A stretch of DNA of 64,000 nt from Streptomyces sp. KMM 9044 (GTDB lineage: Bacteria; Actinomycetota; Actinomycetes; Streptomycetales; Streptomycetaceae). Within the stretch, counting starts at the first letter, position 1. Every line of letters begins with the position of its first letter. A program made the position numbers and the translations under genes. The notes under the pieces were generated by a model, which was not told where the DNA came from, did no database searches, and saw only the letters and a program-made list of their open reading frames with translations. The DNA is taken from positions 434,001 through 498,000 of the forward strand of contig NZ_CP113910.1 of NCBI RefSeq assembly GCF_024701375.2, written 5' to 3'. Positions 44,242 to 53,252 of the stretch are shown here, piece after piece.

Positions 44242-45512
44242 CGTGCGTCCTCCGTTCCAGTCGTTCCAGTCGTTCCAGAGGGGAAGGGGGAGGCACCGCT
44301 GGGGCTGCGGGCCCCGGGCTCGTCCCGGCGGGCGTCCCTCCGCGTCCCGGCGCGAGGGGCCCGGTCCGCGGCGCCGGAGGTCCCGGCCCGCGGTCCGTGC
44401 AGCAGCGTGCGCACGGCAGCGGAAGGGGCCGGCCCGCGCCGGGCCGTCCGGCCGCGGCCACCCGACCGCATCAGGACGACCCCGGCCGGCACCCCCAGCA
44501 AGGCCGTCCAGGCACCGGCCGGCGTCTCCACGGGCGCCAGCGCCAGCCGGGCCGGGACATCGGCGACCGCCACGACGACGGCACCCCATACGGCGGACCA
44601 CGGAAGCCAGCGCACCGCTCCCGCGGCAGGGTCGAACCGTCGGGCCAGGTGCGGGGCGAGGAATCCCACCCATGCGACGGGTCCGCACACAGCCGTGACA
44701 GGCGCGATCAGCACGACGGCGATGGCCAGCGCGGCCAGCCGCGCCCGCTGGGCGCGCACGCCCAGGGCCGCCGCGTCCTCGTCGCCCAGCCGCATCACCG
44801 AGAGCACCGGCGCGCACAGCACGAGGGCGGGGGCCGCGACGAGCAGCCACGGCCACAGTCCGGTCACGTCGTCCCAGGTCCGGGCGGAGAGGGAGCCCAG
44901 CAGGTAGCGGTAGATGAGCTGGAGGTCGAGTTGGTCGGCCATGACCATCAGGACGAGCAGCGCGGCCTGCAACGCGGCCGCGACCGCGGCGCCGGTCAGC
45001 AGCACCGCGGACGGGCTGCGCCCCAGCCCGGCGGCGAGCAGCGTGAGCCCGCCGCCGAGCGCGGCCCCGCCGATGGCCAGCAGGGGCTGGACAGCGGCGG
45101 GCAGTGACAGGGCCAGCACCAGCGGCGCGGCCACCCCCAGCGCGGCCCCGGACGAGACACCCAACATCTCCGGCACCGCCAGGGGGTTGCGCAACGCCTC
45201 CTGGAGCACGAGCCCCGCCGCGCCCAGACAGGCTCCGGCGACCAGCGCCAGCACCAGTCGGGGCACGCGCAGTTCGGTGACGACGATCCCGGCGAGCGTG
45301 GTGTCCCCGTCCAGCACCGCACCGGCGAGCCGGTGCGGTGGGACGTAGGGAGTGCCGAGGCTCAGTGCGCACACCGACGAGACGGTCAGCAGCACGGCCA
45401 CCAGGAGTGGCTGCCATCCCCGCGTACGGGGTGAAGGCCACCGGGACCGTGCTGCCGCGCGATCCGCCGCGGTGCGATCCGCCGCGGCGGGCGCCGAGAG
45501 GGGCGCCCTCAC
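44238..45512 (-). CDS. FecCD-type metallophore permease with long C-terminal tail
   Basis: A 424-residue permease. The core (about residues 25-345) has RVPRLVLALVAGACLGAAGLVLQ, NPLAVPEMLGVSSGAALG and VGFLAPHLARRF. After the last span comes a tail of about 80 residues rich in Arg, Ala, Gly and Pro (SGGRGRTARRG to TTGTTGTEDAR), which ordinary FecCD proteins lack. The tail region is low complexity and has no recognised domain. The GTG start at 45512 overlaps the lipoprotein's stop. Confidence 0.9.
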   Translation of the reverse strand: MRAPLSAPAAADRTAADRAAARSRWPSPRTRGWQPLLVAVLLTVSSVCALSLGTPYVPPHRLAGAVLDGDTTLAGIVVTELRVPRLVLALVAGACLGAAGLVLQEALRNPLAVPEMLGVSSGAALGVAAPLVLALSLPAAVQPLLAIGGAALGGGLTLLAAGLGRSPSAVLLTGAAVAAALQAALLVLMVMADQLDLQLIYRYLLGSLSARTWDDVTGLWPWLLVAAPALVLCAPVLSVMRLGDEDAAALGVRAQRARLAALAIAVVLIAPVTAVCGPVAWVGFLAPHLARRFDPAAGAVRWLPWSAVWGAVVVAVADVPARLALAPVETPAGAWTALLGVPAGVVLMRSGGRGRTARRGPAPSAAVRTLLHGPRAGTSGAADRAPRAGTRRDARRDEPGARSPSGASPFPSGTTGTTGTEDAR

Positions 45513-46486
45513 CGCAGCGCGGCCGTGGCCTCGTCGAGGACGACGCCCAGGGAGCGGGTGCCACGCCCCTTGGCCCACACCTCTGAGTTCACCTCGTGGA
45601 CATCACCGTTCTTCACCGCCGGGATCCTGCTCCAGAGAGGGTTCTCGGCCAGTTTCTCCGAAAGCTTGCCGTCCGCGCCGCCGAAGCTCATCGTCTCGAC
45701 GAACAGCACGTCCACGCCTTGGGCGAGGATCTCTTCGAGGCTGTAACTGCCTTCCACACCACGGGACTTCCACGGGTAGTCAGCGATCTTGGGGAACAGG
45801 CTGGCGGCCACGTCCCCCTCCGGGGTCGCGACGCCGAAGTTCTCGTCACTGCCGTAGATGATGAGGGCGGTCTTCCCGCTCGGGGCCTTCTCGGCCTCGG
45901 CGAGCTTGGTCCGGAAGGTCTTCTCTGCCTTCTCCCCCTCGGCGGTGCGGCCGGTGAGCGCGGCGAGGTCGCGCAGGTATCCCACGCTGTCCTCCCACGT
46001 CTCGGGCTGCATGGCCCAGAACGTGGTGGCGCCCTTCAGTGCCGGGGCGAGCTTGCCGTGGGTGTCCCCCAGGCCGATCACCAGATCCGGCTTGTGGGAG
46101 AGGACCGCCTCCACCTCCGGGGCGATGAACCCGCCGGGAACGATGTCGGCCTTCTTCGCGCCCTCTTCCCCGAGGAAGCCCGGGTGGGCGAGCAACGCGC
46201 TGTTGGTGGCCGTCGGGGCGATACCCAGTTCGGTCAGGATGTCGTCGCAGAGCGCGAACAGGCAGACGATCCGCTCCGGTTCCCTGTCCAGGGAGATCTT
46301 GACACCGTTCACGTCGGTCAGCTCCGTCGCCGCCTTGATGGGTTCGACGGTGACATCGGTCTTCGCGGCGGGCCTGGCCTCGTCACTCGCGGGTTCGTCG
46401 GACGACGAGCCGCAGCCGACCAGGACGGAACCCACCACCGCTGCGGTGAGCCAACTGCGGACGAATGTCGACGATGAGCGCAGCAT
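45509..46486 (-). CDS. Metallophore-binding lipoprotein (FepB/FecB type)
   Basis: A 325-residue lipoprotein. The signal peptide has lipobox VLVGC. The mature part has the Fe3+-siderophore-binding (PBP2) pattern: REPERIVCLFALCDDILTELGI, APEVEAVLSHKPDLVIGLGD, DVLFVETMSFG. Two Cys (CLFALC) lie near where many homologues have none. ATG at 46486 with GAGGG upstream is preferred over TTG at 46489. First gene of the SBP-FecCD-FecCD-ATPase operon, under the best Zur-like box of the window. It would bind the exported metallophore-metal complex. Confidence 0.9.
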   Translation of the reverse strand: MLRSSSTFVRSWLTAAVVGSVLVGCGSSSDEPASDEARPAAKTDVTVEPIKAATELTDVNGVKISLDREPERIVCLFALCDDILTELGIAPTATNSALLAHPGFLGEEGAKKADIVPGGFIAPEVEAVLSHKPDLVIGLGDTHGKLAPALKGATTFWAMQPETWEDSVGYLRDLAALTGRTAEGEKAEKTFRTKLAEAEKAPSGKTALIIYGSDENFGVATPEGDVAASLFPKIADYPWKSRGVEGSYSLEEILAQGVDVLFVETMSFGGADGKLSEKLAENPLWSRIPAVKNGDVHEVNSEVWAKGRGTRSLGVVLDEATAALR

Positions 46487-46533
46487 CAATGCCCTCGCTT
46501 CTTTTCAGGGACCGGGAACACACTGAAGATACA

Positions 46534-46548
46534 TGATAATCATTTTCA
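46534..46548. promoter_or_regulatory. Zur-like box, divergent importer and beta-propeller promoters
   Basis: TGATAATCATTTTCA (complement TGAAAATGATTATCA) matches the Zur consensus at 14 of 15 positions, the best of all sites here. It lies between the lipoprotein start (46486) and the divergent gene start (46574). Confidence 0.85.
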
Positions 46549-46573
46549 CAAGACCGATTTCCTGGAGGCTCCC

Positions 46574-47773
46574 ATGCCCGCCGCCGCTCCCGTACTGCTC
46601 GTCTCCGACCACGTGGAGGGATCCGTACACGTGCTGACCGTGCCGGACGGCACGGTCACGGCACGACTGACGGGACGTCATCTCTCCGAGCACGCCGGGT
46701 TCCTGGCACTGCCGGGAGGGCGGGTGGCCTGTGTCGACGACCGGCGGGGGGAACTCCTGGTGCTCGATCCCTTCGTCGAGGAGCTCGTGGAGTTCGCGGT
46801 CCCGGTCGCCGTCCCGGCCGAGCACCTCGCCTGCGACCCGTCCGGTCGCCGGCTGGCCGTCACGACCGGCCTGGGCAAGAACACCGAGCCGTGGTCGGAC
46901 CTGCTGACGGTCGTCGACCTGGCCACCGGGGAAACCGCACGGGTGCGCACGCGCGTCGGCGAGCCGGGCGTGACGGTGCTGGGCGGCGGCGACCCTCTGG
47001 TCGTACTGCGGCACCGGGAGCCCGGGGCACTGGCCGTCCACCGGTTCGCGGACCTCCTCGCGGCTCCGTCCGGCTGCCCGGCGGTCGCACCTCATGCGCT
47101 CCTGCCGCTGCCGGACGACGGACACGGGGACGCGCAGGCGCCTGGCTCGGGGCGCGTGTTCGCGGCCACGGGCGAGGGGGTCAACCGGGCCCGAAGGAAG
47201 GGCGACACACTCGTGGCCGAGGCGGTGATCCCGTGGGAGTCGTCCGCCCGGGGCTGGTACCTGCGCCTCGACCCCCGTCGGCAGGCCGTGTGGACCACAC
47301 TGCGCGGTGGTGTTCCGGACCCGCTGCGGTGGCCGGAGTGGACCAACCAGGCATGGCGCCATGAACTGGAGACGGGCCGTACGCTCCTCACGGAGCTCGG
47401 CCGCGGCCTGGTCTTCCGGCTGGCCCTCGCCCGGCGCCACACCGCCTTCACCCGCGTCCACCCCGACGGCGACGAGCTGATCCTTCTGGACGCCCACGAC
47501 AGCGTCCGCCGCTTCGCGCTGCCCGCCATGGACGGCGCTCCGCGTCGCGGCAGCACCCCCTGGGAGGGAGTCCAACGCCGAGCGGTGGCCGCCTCGCCGG
47601 GCTCCGACTGGGTCGCCGTCACCCGTGGCGGCCACGGCGAAGTGCACATCGTCGACGCGGAGACGGGCCTCGAGGCGACCCGTCTGCGGTTGAGTACACC
47701 GCTGCACCACGGCGGCCACGTGATGCTGCGCACCAGGGGCGACGGCGCCGACGGTGATCCCGTGGGCCGGTGA
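46574..47773 (+). CDS. Beta-propeller (YVTN/WD-like) protein, function unknown
   Basis: A 399-residue protein with repeating short strands of propeller type (GRVACVDDRRGELLVLDPF, LLTVVDLATGETARVRTRVGE, GEVHIVDAETGLEATRL). There is no signal peptide or membrane span, so it appears cytoplasmic. ATG at 46574 follows GGAGG. It shares the strongest Zur-like box with the importer, so it is probably made under zinc limitation. Similar propellers accompany metal-uptake loci, where metal handling or metallophore processing has been guessed. I cannot assign an activity. Confidence 0.75.
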   Translation: MPAAAPVLLVSDHVEGSVHVLTVPDGTVTARLTGRHLSEHAGFLALPGGRVACVDDRRGELLVLDPFVEELVEFAVPVAVPAEHLACDPSGRRLAVTTGLGKNTEPWSDLLTVVDLATGETARVRTRVGEPGVTVLGGGDPLVVLRHREPGALAVHRFADLLAAPSGCPAVAPHALLPLPDDGHGDAQAPGSGRVFAATGEGVNRARRKGDTLVAEAVIPWESSARGWYLRLDPRRQAVWTTLRGGVPDPLRWPEWTNQAWRHELETGRTLLTELGRGLVFRLALARRHTAFTRVHPDGDELILLDAHDSVRRFALPAMDGAPRRGSTPWEGVQRRAVAASPGSDWVAVTRGGHGEVHIVDAETGLEATRLRLSTPLHHGGHVMLRTRGDGADGDPVGR

Positions 47774-47840
47774 CGACGCGTTCGGGCCGGTCCCCCGAAG
47801 GCCTCCGCACGCGGCAACGCTTCATCGGCCCGGTCTGTGA

Positions 47841-48158
<318 letters not shown>

Positions 48159-48299
48159 CTCCCGCCTGACCGAGGAGCTGGCCCGTGCCCAGCGCGCCTC
48201 CGCGCACCGTCTGGCGGCCGAGCTGCCGGCGTGCTGCCGACACACGGCTTCGGCAGCTTCTGCTCCCCGGCGCGGGCCGACGGGGACACCAGGGAGCGG

Positions 48300-48474
48300 C
48301 CCTGCCGAGCGCGGCCAGGGGACGGCCGCTGGTGGTGATCTGCCGCAGCGGGCAGCCTCCCTGCTGGCCGGACGTGGCGCGGAGGCGGTGAACGTCAAGG
48401 GCGGCATGACCGCACGGGCCACCGCCGGACATCCGGTCGTCGACGCACGCGGGAACAGCGGCTCGGTGGCATGA
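48300..48474 (+). pseudogene. Rhodanese-like protein, fragments
   Basis: One frame gives GRPLVVICRSGQ, the rhodanese active-site loop with Cys. A shifted frame gives SLLAGRGAEAVNVKGGMTA and then GHPVVDARGNSGSVA with a stop at 48474. The frames do not connect, so a deletion or indel broke the gene. Its stop overlaps the next start (ATGA), as in intact CstR-rhodanese-TauE persulfide operons. Confidence 0.65.
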
Positions 48475-48617
48475 CGTCCCTGGTTCTCGCGCTCGTCGCC
48501 GGTGCCGTCGTCGGCCTGGCCCTCGGCGGGCTGGGCGGTGGCGGCAGTGTCCTGGCCGTGTCCGCCCTCAGGGGAGCACGAAGGCGACCTGGGGCATGGA
48601 GCTCCAGGTCCGCCTGA
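48471..48617 (+). pseudogene. TauE/SafE sulfite exporter, N-terminal fragment
   Basis: MTSLVLALVAGAVVGLALGGLG and GGGSVLAVSAL match the first membrane span of TauE/SafE permeases. The frame then changes to unrelated RRRPGAWSSRSA and stops after 48 residues instead of about 250. The rest of the exporter is missing. Confidence 0.7.
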
Positions 48618-49153
48618 CCGCCGGCTCGGTCGTCCTGCTGGGCCTGGCCCTGGGCGAGTTCGTCCACCCGGCCTTCCGGCTGCTGTCCGCCCGTATCGCC
48701 GGTGGCCTGGTCCTGTTCGCCGTGACCAACGCCTGCGGCATGGCCGCCATGCTCGCCAGGCTTCCCCACAACCGGCCCCGCAAGGCCGACCTGGACGCGA
48801 CGCTGGCCCGGCTGCGCAGCAACTCACCCCGAGGCCGAGGTCCGTGGGCTGCCGGCCGCCCCGCACGCGCGGGACGCGCGGGGCCCGTTCCCGTCTGCTC
48901 CCGTCGGACGGGAACCGATGCCGTGCCGGCCTGTCGTCGACGACGGCCCGGGGCCGGGCCGTTTCCTGTGGCCCGCAGAACGGTGAGGGTTCTCGGACAG
49001 GAGGCACGCTCGGCGTTTCGGCCACTGCCGTTGTGTGCCCGCCCCTTTGCCCGGCAAGGGGCGGTGCACTCCGCATGCTCCGCCGCGCCCCCGGTCCCGG
49101 GGTTCGGCACCCGACCGAAACACATGCGTTCGAAACCCGGGCGGGGTCGTTGA
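48596..49153 (+). CDS. DUF2892/YgaP-like small membrane protein, extended C-terminus
   Basis: The first 80 residues (MELQVRLTAGSVVLLGLALG, then HPAFRLLSARIAGGLVLFAVTN and LPHNRPRKADLDATLARLR) are a two-span DUF2892-type protein often found in CstR-rhodanese operons. The normal stop seems lost. The frame runs on for another 100 residues of low-complexity sequence to 49153, so the tail is probably not native. Whether the product is made is unclear. Confidence 0.55.
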   Translation: MELQVRLTAGSVVLLGLALGEFVHPAFRLLSARIAGGLVLFAVTNACGMAAMLARLPHNRPRKADLDATLARLRSNSPRGRGPWAAGRPARAGRAGPVPVCSRRTGTDAVPACRRRRPGAGPFPVARRTVRVLGQEARSAFRPLPLCARPFARQGAVHSACSAAPPVPGFGTRPKHMRSKPGRGR

Positions 49154-49193
49154 GCCTGGCAAGTCAGTCGCAGAGACCGTCAGGGGGACCACT

Positions 49194-49848
49194 TTGACCT
49201 CGGCCAGTACACAGGAACAGCCTGATCCCGGAGCACCGGGCGCGGGCACAGGAACGGGCGCCCCGCGTGGCAAGGGCAGCGTGCAGGACGAGGAGTTCCT
49301 GTACAGGGACGAGTCCAGGCACCGGGCCGGTGCGCAGTTGACGACCGGGACGATGGCGCGGCGGCTGCCCGTGTTGGTGCGCCGCTCCCTGAGGATGGCC
49401 TGGCAGGTGGACCGCGGCGCGACGGCCGGACTGCTGGCCTGCCAGGTCGGCTCCGGCGTACTGGCGGCGCTGGGGCTGCTCGCCGTCACGGGAACGATCA
49501 CCGCGCTGATCTCGTCGGGCGACATCACCGGGCGGCTGTGGGACGCCGCCCCGCAGTTGGCGGTGATCGCCGTGGCGACCGGCCTGCGCGCGCTGCTGGG
49601 GATCGCCGTGGCGTGGCTGACCGGGCGTCTGCGCCCGGTTCTCGGCCGGGCGGCGGAGCTGACGATGATCGAGGCCGCGCTCGGCGCGGAGCTGGCCGCC
49701 AACAACAAGCCCGGTTACAACGACTTCTACGACATCGCCGACCGCGGCGCCCAGGTCACCCCGGACCTGGTGGAGGAGGCACAGGACGTGCTGGCCTCGA
49801 CGGCGACGCTGGCCGCGGGCGCGACCGTACTCGCCGTGCTGCACCCCG
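49194..49848 (+). pseudogene. ABC transporter gene, 5' part, interrupted by insertion
   Basis: TTG start with GGGGA upstream. The frame encodes a Gly/Pro-rich N-terminus and the first membrane spans of an ABC half-transporter (MARRLPVLVRRSLRMAW, then LLAVTGTITALI and VIAVATGLRALLGIAVAW). It reads ...TVLAVLHP and then enters the mobile element, where it ends three codons later at TAA (49862). The 3' part resumes at 57503. Joined without the element, the gene is 1965 bp and encodes 654 residues in one frame. Confidence 0.88.
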
Positions 49849-49849
49849 A

Positions 49850-49859
49850 AGTCGCTGCA
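49850..49859 (+). repeat. Left terminal inverted repeat of the recombinase element
   Basis: AGTCGCTGCA, starting two bases inside the left CCCCG. It matches the right-end repeat at 9 of 10 positions in inverted orientation. Further inward both ends carry a CGTGTC motif. Confidence 0.65.
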
Positions 49860-49952
49860 TAATCGTCGTGTCGCTTTCCTCGCGGTACACCTTGGAGTGA
49901 TTCATCCAAGTCTGTTGCATTGAGGTCGTGTCGAATATCTAGGCTCCACGCC

Positions 49953-51404
49953 ATGCAACTGATCGGCTTCTCCGCCACCGGCTGGGAGTCCTGGGATGTG
50001 GCTCAACAGCCGCTCATCCGGGACCGGATGCCCGTGCTCATCGATGACGACCTGAGATTCGAGGACGCTCCAGGAGTGCCCCGGCCGACGGTTTTCGTCA
50101 ATCGCTGGCTGCGTGAGCTTCCGCTGAACGGTGCCCCAGCCACGCGCACTTGGCAGAACGGCGCCAACTGTCTCCGCGACTGGCTTGCCTTCCTCCAAGT
50201 CCGCGGTGTCAGCCCTCTGGGGGACGGTCGGGACCTGCGCGCGGCCTTGGGCATGTACGCCGAGTACCGGCTGGCCGGCGAGCTCAAGGACCGCTGGGAC
50301 CCCAGCACGTGGAACCTGAACATGGGCATCCTGTCGGGCTTTTACAGGTGGGCCCGTGAAGAAGGCATCGCCTCCGCCGTGCCGTTCAGCTACCGGACGG
50401 GCCGGCGCATGGCGGAGGGGGTTCTGGTCGAGGTGGAGCGGAACCTCGCCAAGCTGCGCACTCCGAGGCCGCATACGACGATCAAGTACCTGGAACGGGA
50501 CTTCGCGGAGCTGTTCGTGCGGGGCCTGGCAGGGCTCGGCCCGGACGGCGAGCCGGACCCGCGCTACCGCGGCCGGGAAGAGGCCCGCAACGCGGCGATG
50601 GCCCACATGGTGCTGTCCAGTGGCCTGCGGCGGCAGGAGTTCACTCACCTGACGATCTACGAGGTACCGCCTCTTCCGGCCCGCCCGCGAACGCTGCCCG
50701 TGCTGTTTCCGCTGAGCCATGCGATCACCAAGGGGCAGAAGGCCCGTACATCGTGGATCAGCTATGAGGCGCTGGCCGAGGTGCACCAGTACATCGAGTT
50801 GGACCGGGCGGCGTCGACCGAGGGCTTCACGTGGCGGCCGCCGTCGAAGCTGGGTGAGCCGCTGGTGGTGGAGGCGCCCGACTGGGAGGGTGCATTCCTC
50901 AACGGGGAGCGGAGGTCGTGGCGGAAGTTACGTCCGTCCGAGCGGCTGCGCCTGGTCGCTCCGGATGGCGGGTCGCCACTGCTGGGCCTGCAGTCCTCGG
51001 GGAAGCCTTTCGTGGACTGGGCGACGGTCTTCCGTCGGACGTCGGCCCGTATCCGCGAGCGGTTCGAGCCGCGGTTTCCGACGGTGGCCCCGCACCGGCT
51101 GCGTCATTCGATGGCGATGGCGACCCTGGAGTGGCTGGTCACGGGCTACTACCAGCGGGCGGCTGCTCTCGCGGCGGACACCGGAGACGACGCCGCGATG
51201 GCTCTTTATCTGACCCGGAACGATCCGATGCTGATCCTGCGGGACTTACTCGGCCACCAGAGCGTCCTGTCGACGGAGCTTTACATCGCGCGCTTGGACG
51301 TCACACGGATCTATCGCGACGCCTACAAGGACACGACTGGCGAACTGCTTCCGGAGGCCGCCGCCGAAGCTGCGGCCGAGTTCGATGACGAGGAGGCCGG
51401 CTGA
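49953..51404 (+). CDS. Tyrosine recombinase 1 of trio (TnpA-like)
   Basis: A 483-residue site-specific recombinase. The N-terminal half (to about 170) is a core-binding domain (TRTWQNGANCLRDWLAFL). The catalytic half has Arg in SSGLRRQEFTHL, the HxxR box in APHRLRHSMAMATL, His in LLGHQSVLST and the nucleophile Tyr in STELYIARLD, so the full R-H-R-Y set is present. ATG at 49953 is chosen. An in-frame TTG at 49920 is possible. The stop overlaps the next start (TGATG), showing translational coupling. Confidence 0.88.
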   Translation: MQLIGFSATGWESWDVAQQPLIRDRMPVLIDDDLRFEDAPGVPRPTVFVNRWLRELPLNGAPATRTWQNGANCLRDWLAFLQVRGVSPLGDGRDLRAALGMYAEYRLAGELKDRWDPSTWNLNMGILSGFYRWAREEGIASAVPFSYRTGRRMAEGVLVEVERNLAKLRTPRPHTTIKYLERDFAELFVRGLAGLGPDGEPDPRYRGREEARNAAMAHMVLSSGLRRQEFTHLTIYEVPPLPARPRTLPVLFPLSHAITKGQKARTSWISYEALAEVHQYIELDRAASTEGFTWRPPSKLGEPLVVEAPDWEGAFLNGERRSWRKLRPSERLRLVAPDGGSPLLGLQSSGKPFVDWATVFRRTSARIRERFEPRFPTVAPHRLRHSMAMATLEWLVTGYYQRAAALAADTGDDAAMALYLTRNDPMLILRDLLGHQSVLSTELYIARLDVTRIYRDAYKDTTGELLPEAAAEAAAEFDDEEAG

Positions 51405-53146
51405 TGCCCGCGTATGTGATGGACGAGCCGTTGGCCGTGCACTTCGTGTTCCCCAACGGCCGTGAGTGGACGGCTGTTCTGGACGGTCTGCCCAATCCTG
51501 GGCTGGCGCGCGACCTTGCGAAAGGGCTCGCGGCCAACGCGCATCCCGACGGCGGCATCGGTGCGAAGAACACGGTCAAGGCGTACGCGGTGGCCCTGCG
51601 CCAGATGGTGAGCGCTTTGGCTGAGGCCGGGTTCACTGGGAGTGTGCCGGATCTGACGCGGGCCACGCTGGTCCGCTACTGGATGGCCAGCACGTATACG
51701 CGTGAGCGCGAGACCCGCATGCTGTTGAAAGGCTTCGACGCGGTCACCGGAGCCCTGCGTCCGGAGGTGCGCAAGTACCTCACAGGGAACCAGATCCAGG
51801 CGTATCGAAGCACCAGCCCGTACAAGGCGTACACCGATGGAGAGTGGGAGCGGCTGGAGACGTCGTGCCGGGCGGTGGTGGACGACAGTTGGGCCCGTCA
51901 CCGGCGGGCTCTGGAGCTGGCCGCGCGGGGCGGCGAGCCGCCGACGAGCGCGCACCACAGTCCGCAGGACATCGCCTGGCTGCTGTTGCGGGACGGCCCG
52001 TTCCCGGACCGGCCCGTGTACCGGGCGCAGACCCAGGGCACGAAGTCGTCGCAGTGGGACCTGCGCCGGGCAGTGCGTCAGGTACGCGGCGACCTGTTTC
52101 CGCACCCTGTCGTCCAAGTCGCCTACTCCGTCTTGTTCGGCATGTACTGCGGGGTCGTGCCGGACGGCATTGACGATCTGGGGCTGGACGGTCTCGAGTG
52201 GACCGGCGACACCTCAATAGTGATCACCTACATCAAGGGCCGTACTGCACGGGAGAGTTCGAATCTGCCGAGCCGGGCGGTGCGGCTCCTGGAACGGTGG
52301 CTGGAGTACTCGGCTCCGCTGCGGAGCTTCGCCGAGGACAAGCTCCGAGGACAGCTGTGGATCTCGTACAGCCCGAAGTGGTTCACGACGGGTGGAGGGT
52401 TCAGCCCGATCGTCGGTCCTCCCTCGGACACGGACCGCCATCGGGATCTGGTGAAGCAGGTGGGCCTGGTGGACGATGCGGGGAAGCCGTTCGTGATCCA
52501 TCGCGGCCGGATTCGCGCGACGTACCACGAACGACTGGCCCGGCGGGGATGGACCGGACGGGCCACGATCGATCCGAACCACACCGCCCGCACCGAAGGC
52601 GATCACTACGTCACTCCGACCAGCCCCGCCCAGCTCGACGCGGTGGAGTCGATCATCGAGGACGGCCAGGCCGACGTGCTGCGCAAGGCGCTGCCGCCGG
52701 TGGTGCTCTCGGCGGAGCAGGCAGCGCGGTTCGCGGAGGACTTCCCTGACGACGTGAAGCGGCTCGAGCTGGATGCCGTGGCCATCGCCGAGTTGGTCGG
52801 CGGCGAGCGTGATGTGTTCACTGCGGCGTGCGCCGATCAACTGGCCGGGGTCCACGGTCCAGCCGGGCAGCCGTGTCCGGCCCGTCCATGGGTCTGCCTG
52901 CTGTGCCCGCTGTCGGTGTTCCTTCCACGTCACGCAGCGAATCTGCTGCGGTTGAACGCCTTCTTCTCGCGGCAGTTCCGGCAGATGTCCACGGAGAACT
53001 TCGTCCGGGTCTTTGGTCCGTACGCCGACCGCCTGGCCACCGAGATCCTGCCGAAGCTCTCCGAGGAGACCAAGGAGAAGGCCGCACGCGAGGTGGCAGA
53101 CGACGACACTGGTCTCCCGCTCCGACCCGAGGAAGGAACTCTGTGA
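51404..53146 (+). CDS. Tyrosine recombinase 2 of trio (TnpB-like), atypical active site
   Basis: A 580-residue protein of the integrase superfamily. A C-terminal catalytic-like region has HRGRIRATYHERLARRGW and a final NHTARTEGDHYVTPTS with His and Tyr. The usual first Arg (GxRxxE) is not visible: the equivalent stretch reads YCGVVPDGIDDLGLDGL. It may therefore depend on its partners. The end contains CPARPWVCLLCPLSVFLPRH, a possible Cys-rich metal site seen in some TnpB-like recombinases. The start shares its A with the upstream stop. Confidence 0.8.
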   Translation: MPAYVMDEPLAVHFVFPNGREWTAVLDGLPNPGLARDLAKGLAANAHPDGGIGAKNTVKAYAVALRQMVSALAEAGFTGSVPDLTRATLVRYWMASTYTRERETRMLLKGFDAVTGALRPEVRKYLTGNQIQAYRSTSPYKAYTDGEWERLETSCRAVVDDSWARHRRALELAARGGEPPTSAHHSPQDIAWLLLRDGPFPDRPVYRAQTQGTKSSQWDLRRAVRQVRGDLFPHPVVQVAYSVLFGMYCGVVPDGIDDLGLDGLEWTGDTSIVITYIKGRTARESSNLPSRAVRLLERWLEYSAPLRSFAEDKLRGQLWISYSPKWFTTGGGFSPIVGPPSDTDRHRDLVKQVGLVDDAGKPFVIHRGRIRATYHERLARRGWTGRATIDPNHTARTEGDHYVTPTSPAQLDAVESIIEDGQADVLRKALPPVVLSAEQAARFAEDFPDDVKRLELDAVAIAELVGGERDVFTAACADQLAGVHGPAGQPCPARPWVCLLCPLSVFLPRHAANLLRLNAFFSRQFRQMSTENFVRVFGPYADRLATEILPKLSEETKEKAAREVADDDTGLPLRPEEGTL

Positions 53147-53252
53147 TGCGCCGGTCCGTATCCGCGTCCCTGCCTCGTCACCGTCGGGCTATCCCGGTCT
53201 TCGCCCAGGTGGACGTGTGCGAGATCGCCGGGCTGAGGCTGGCCGAGGGGCG

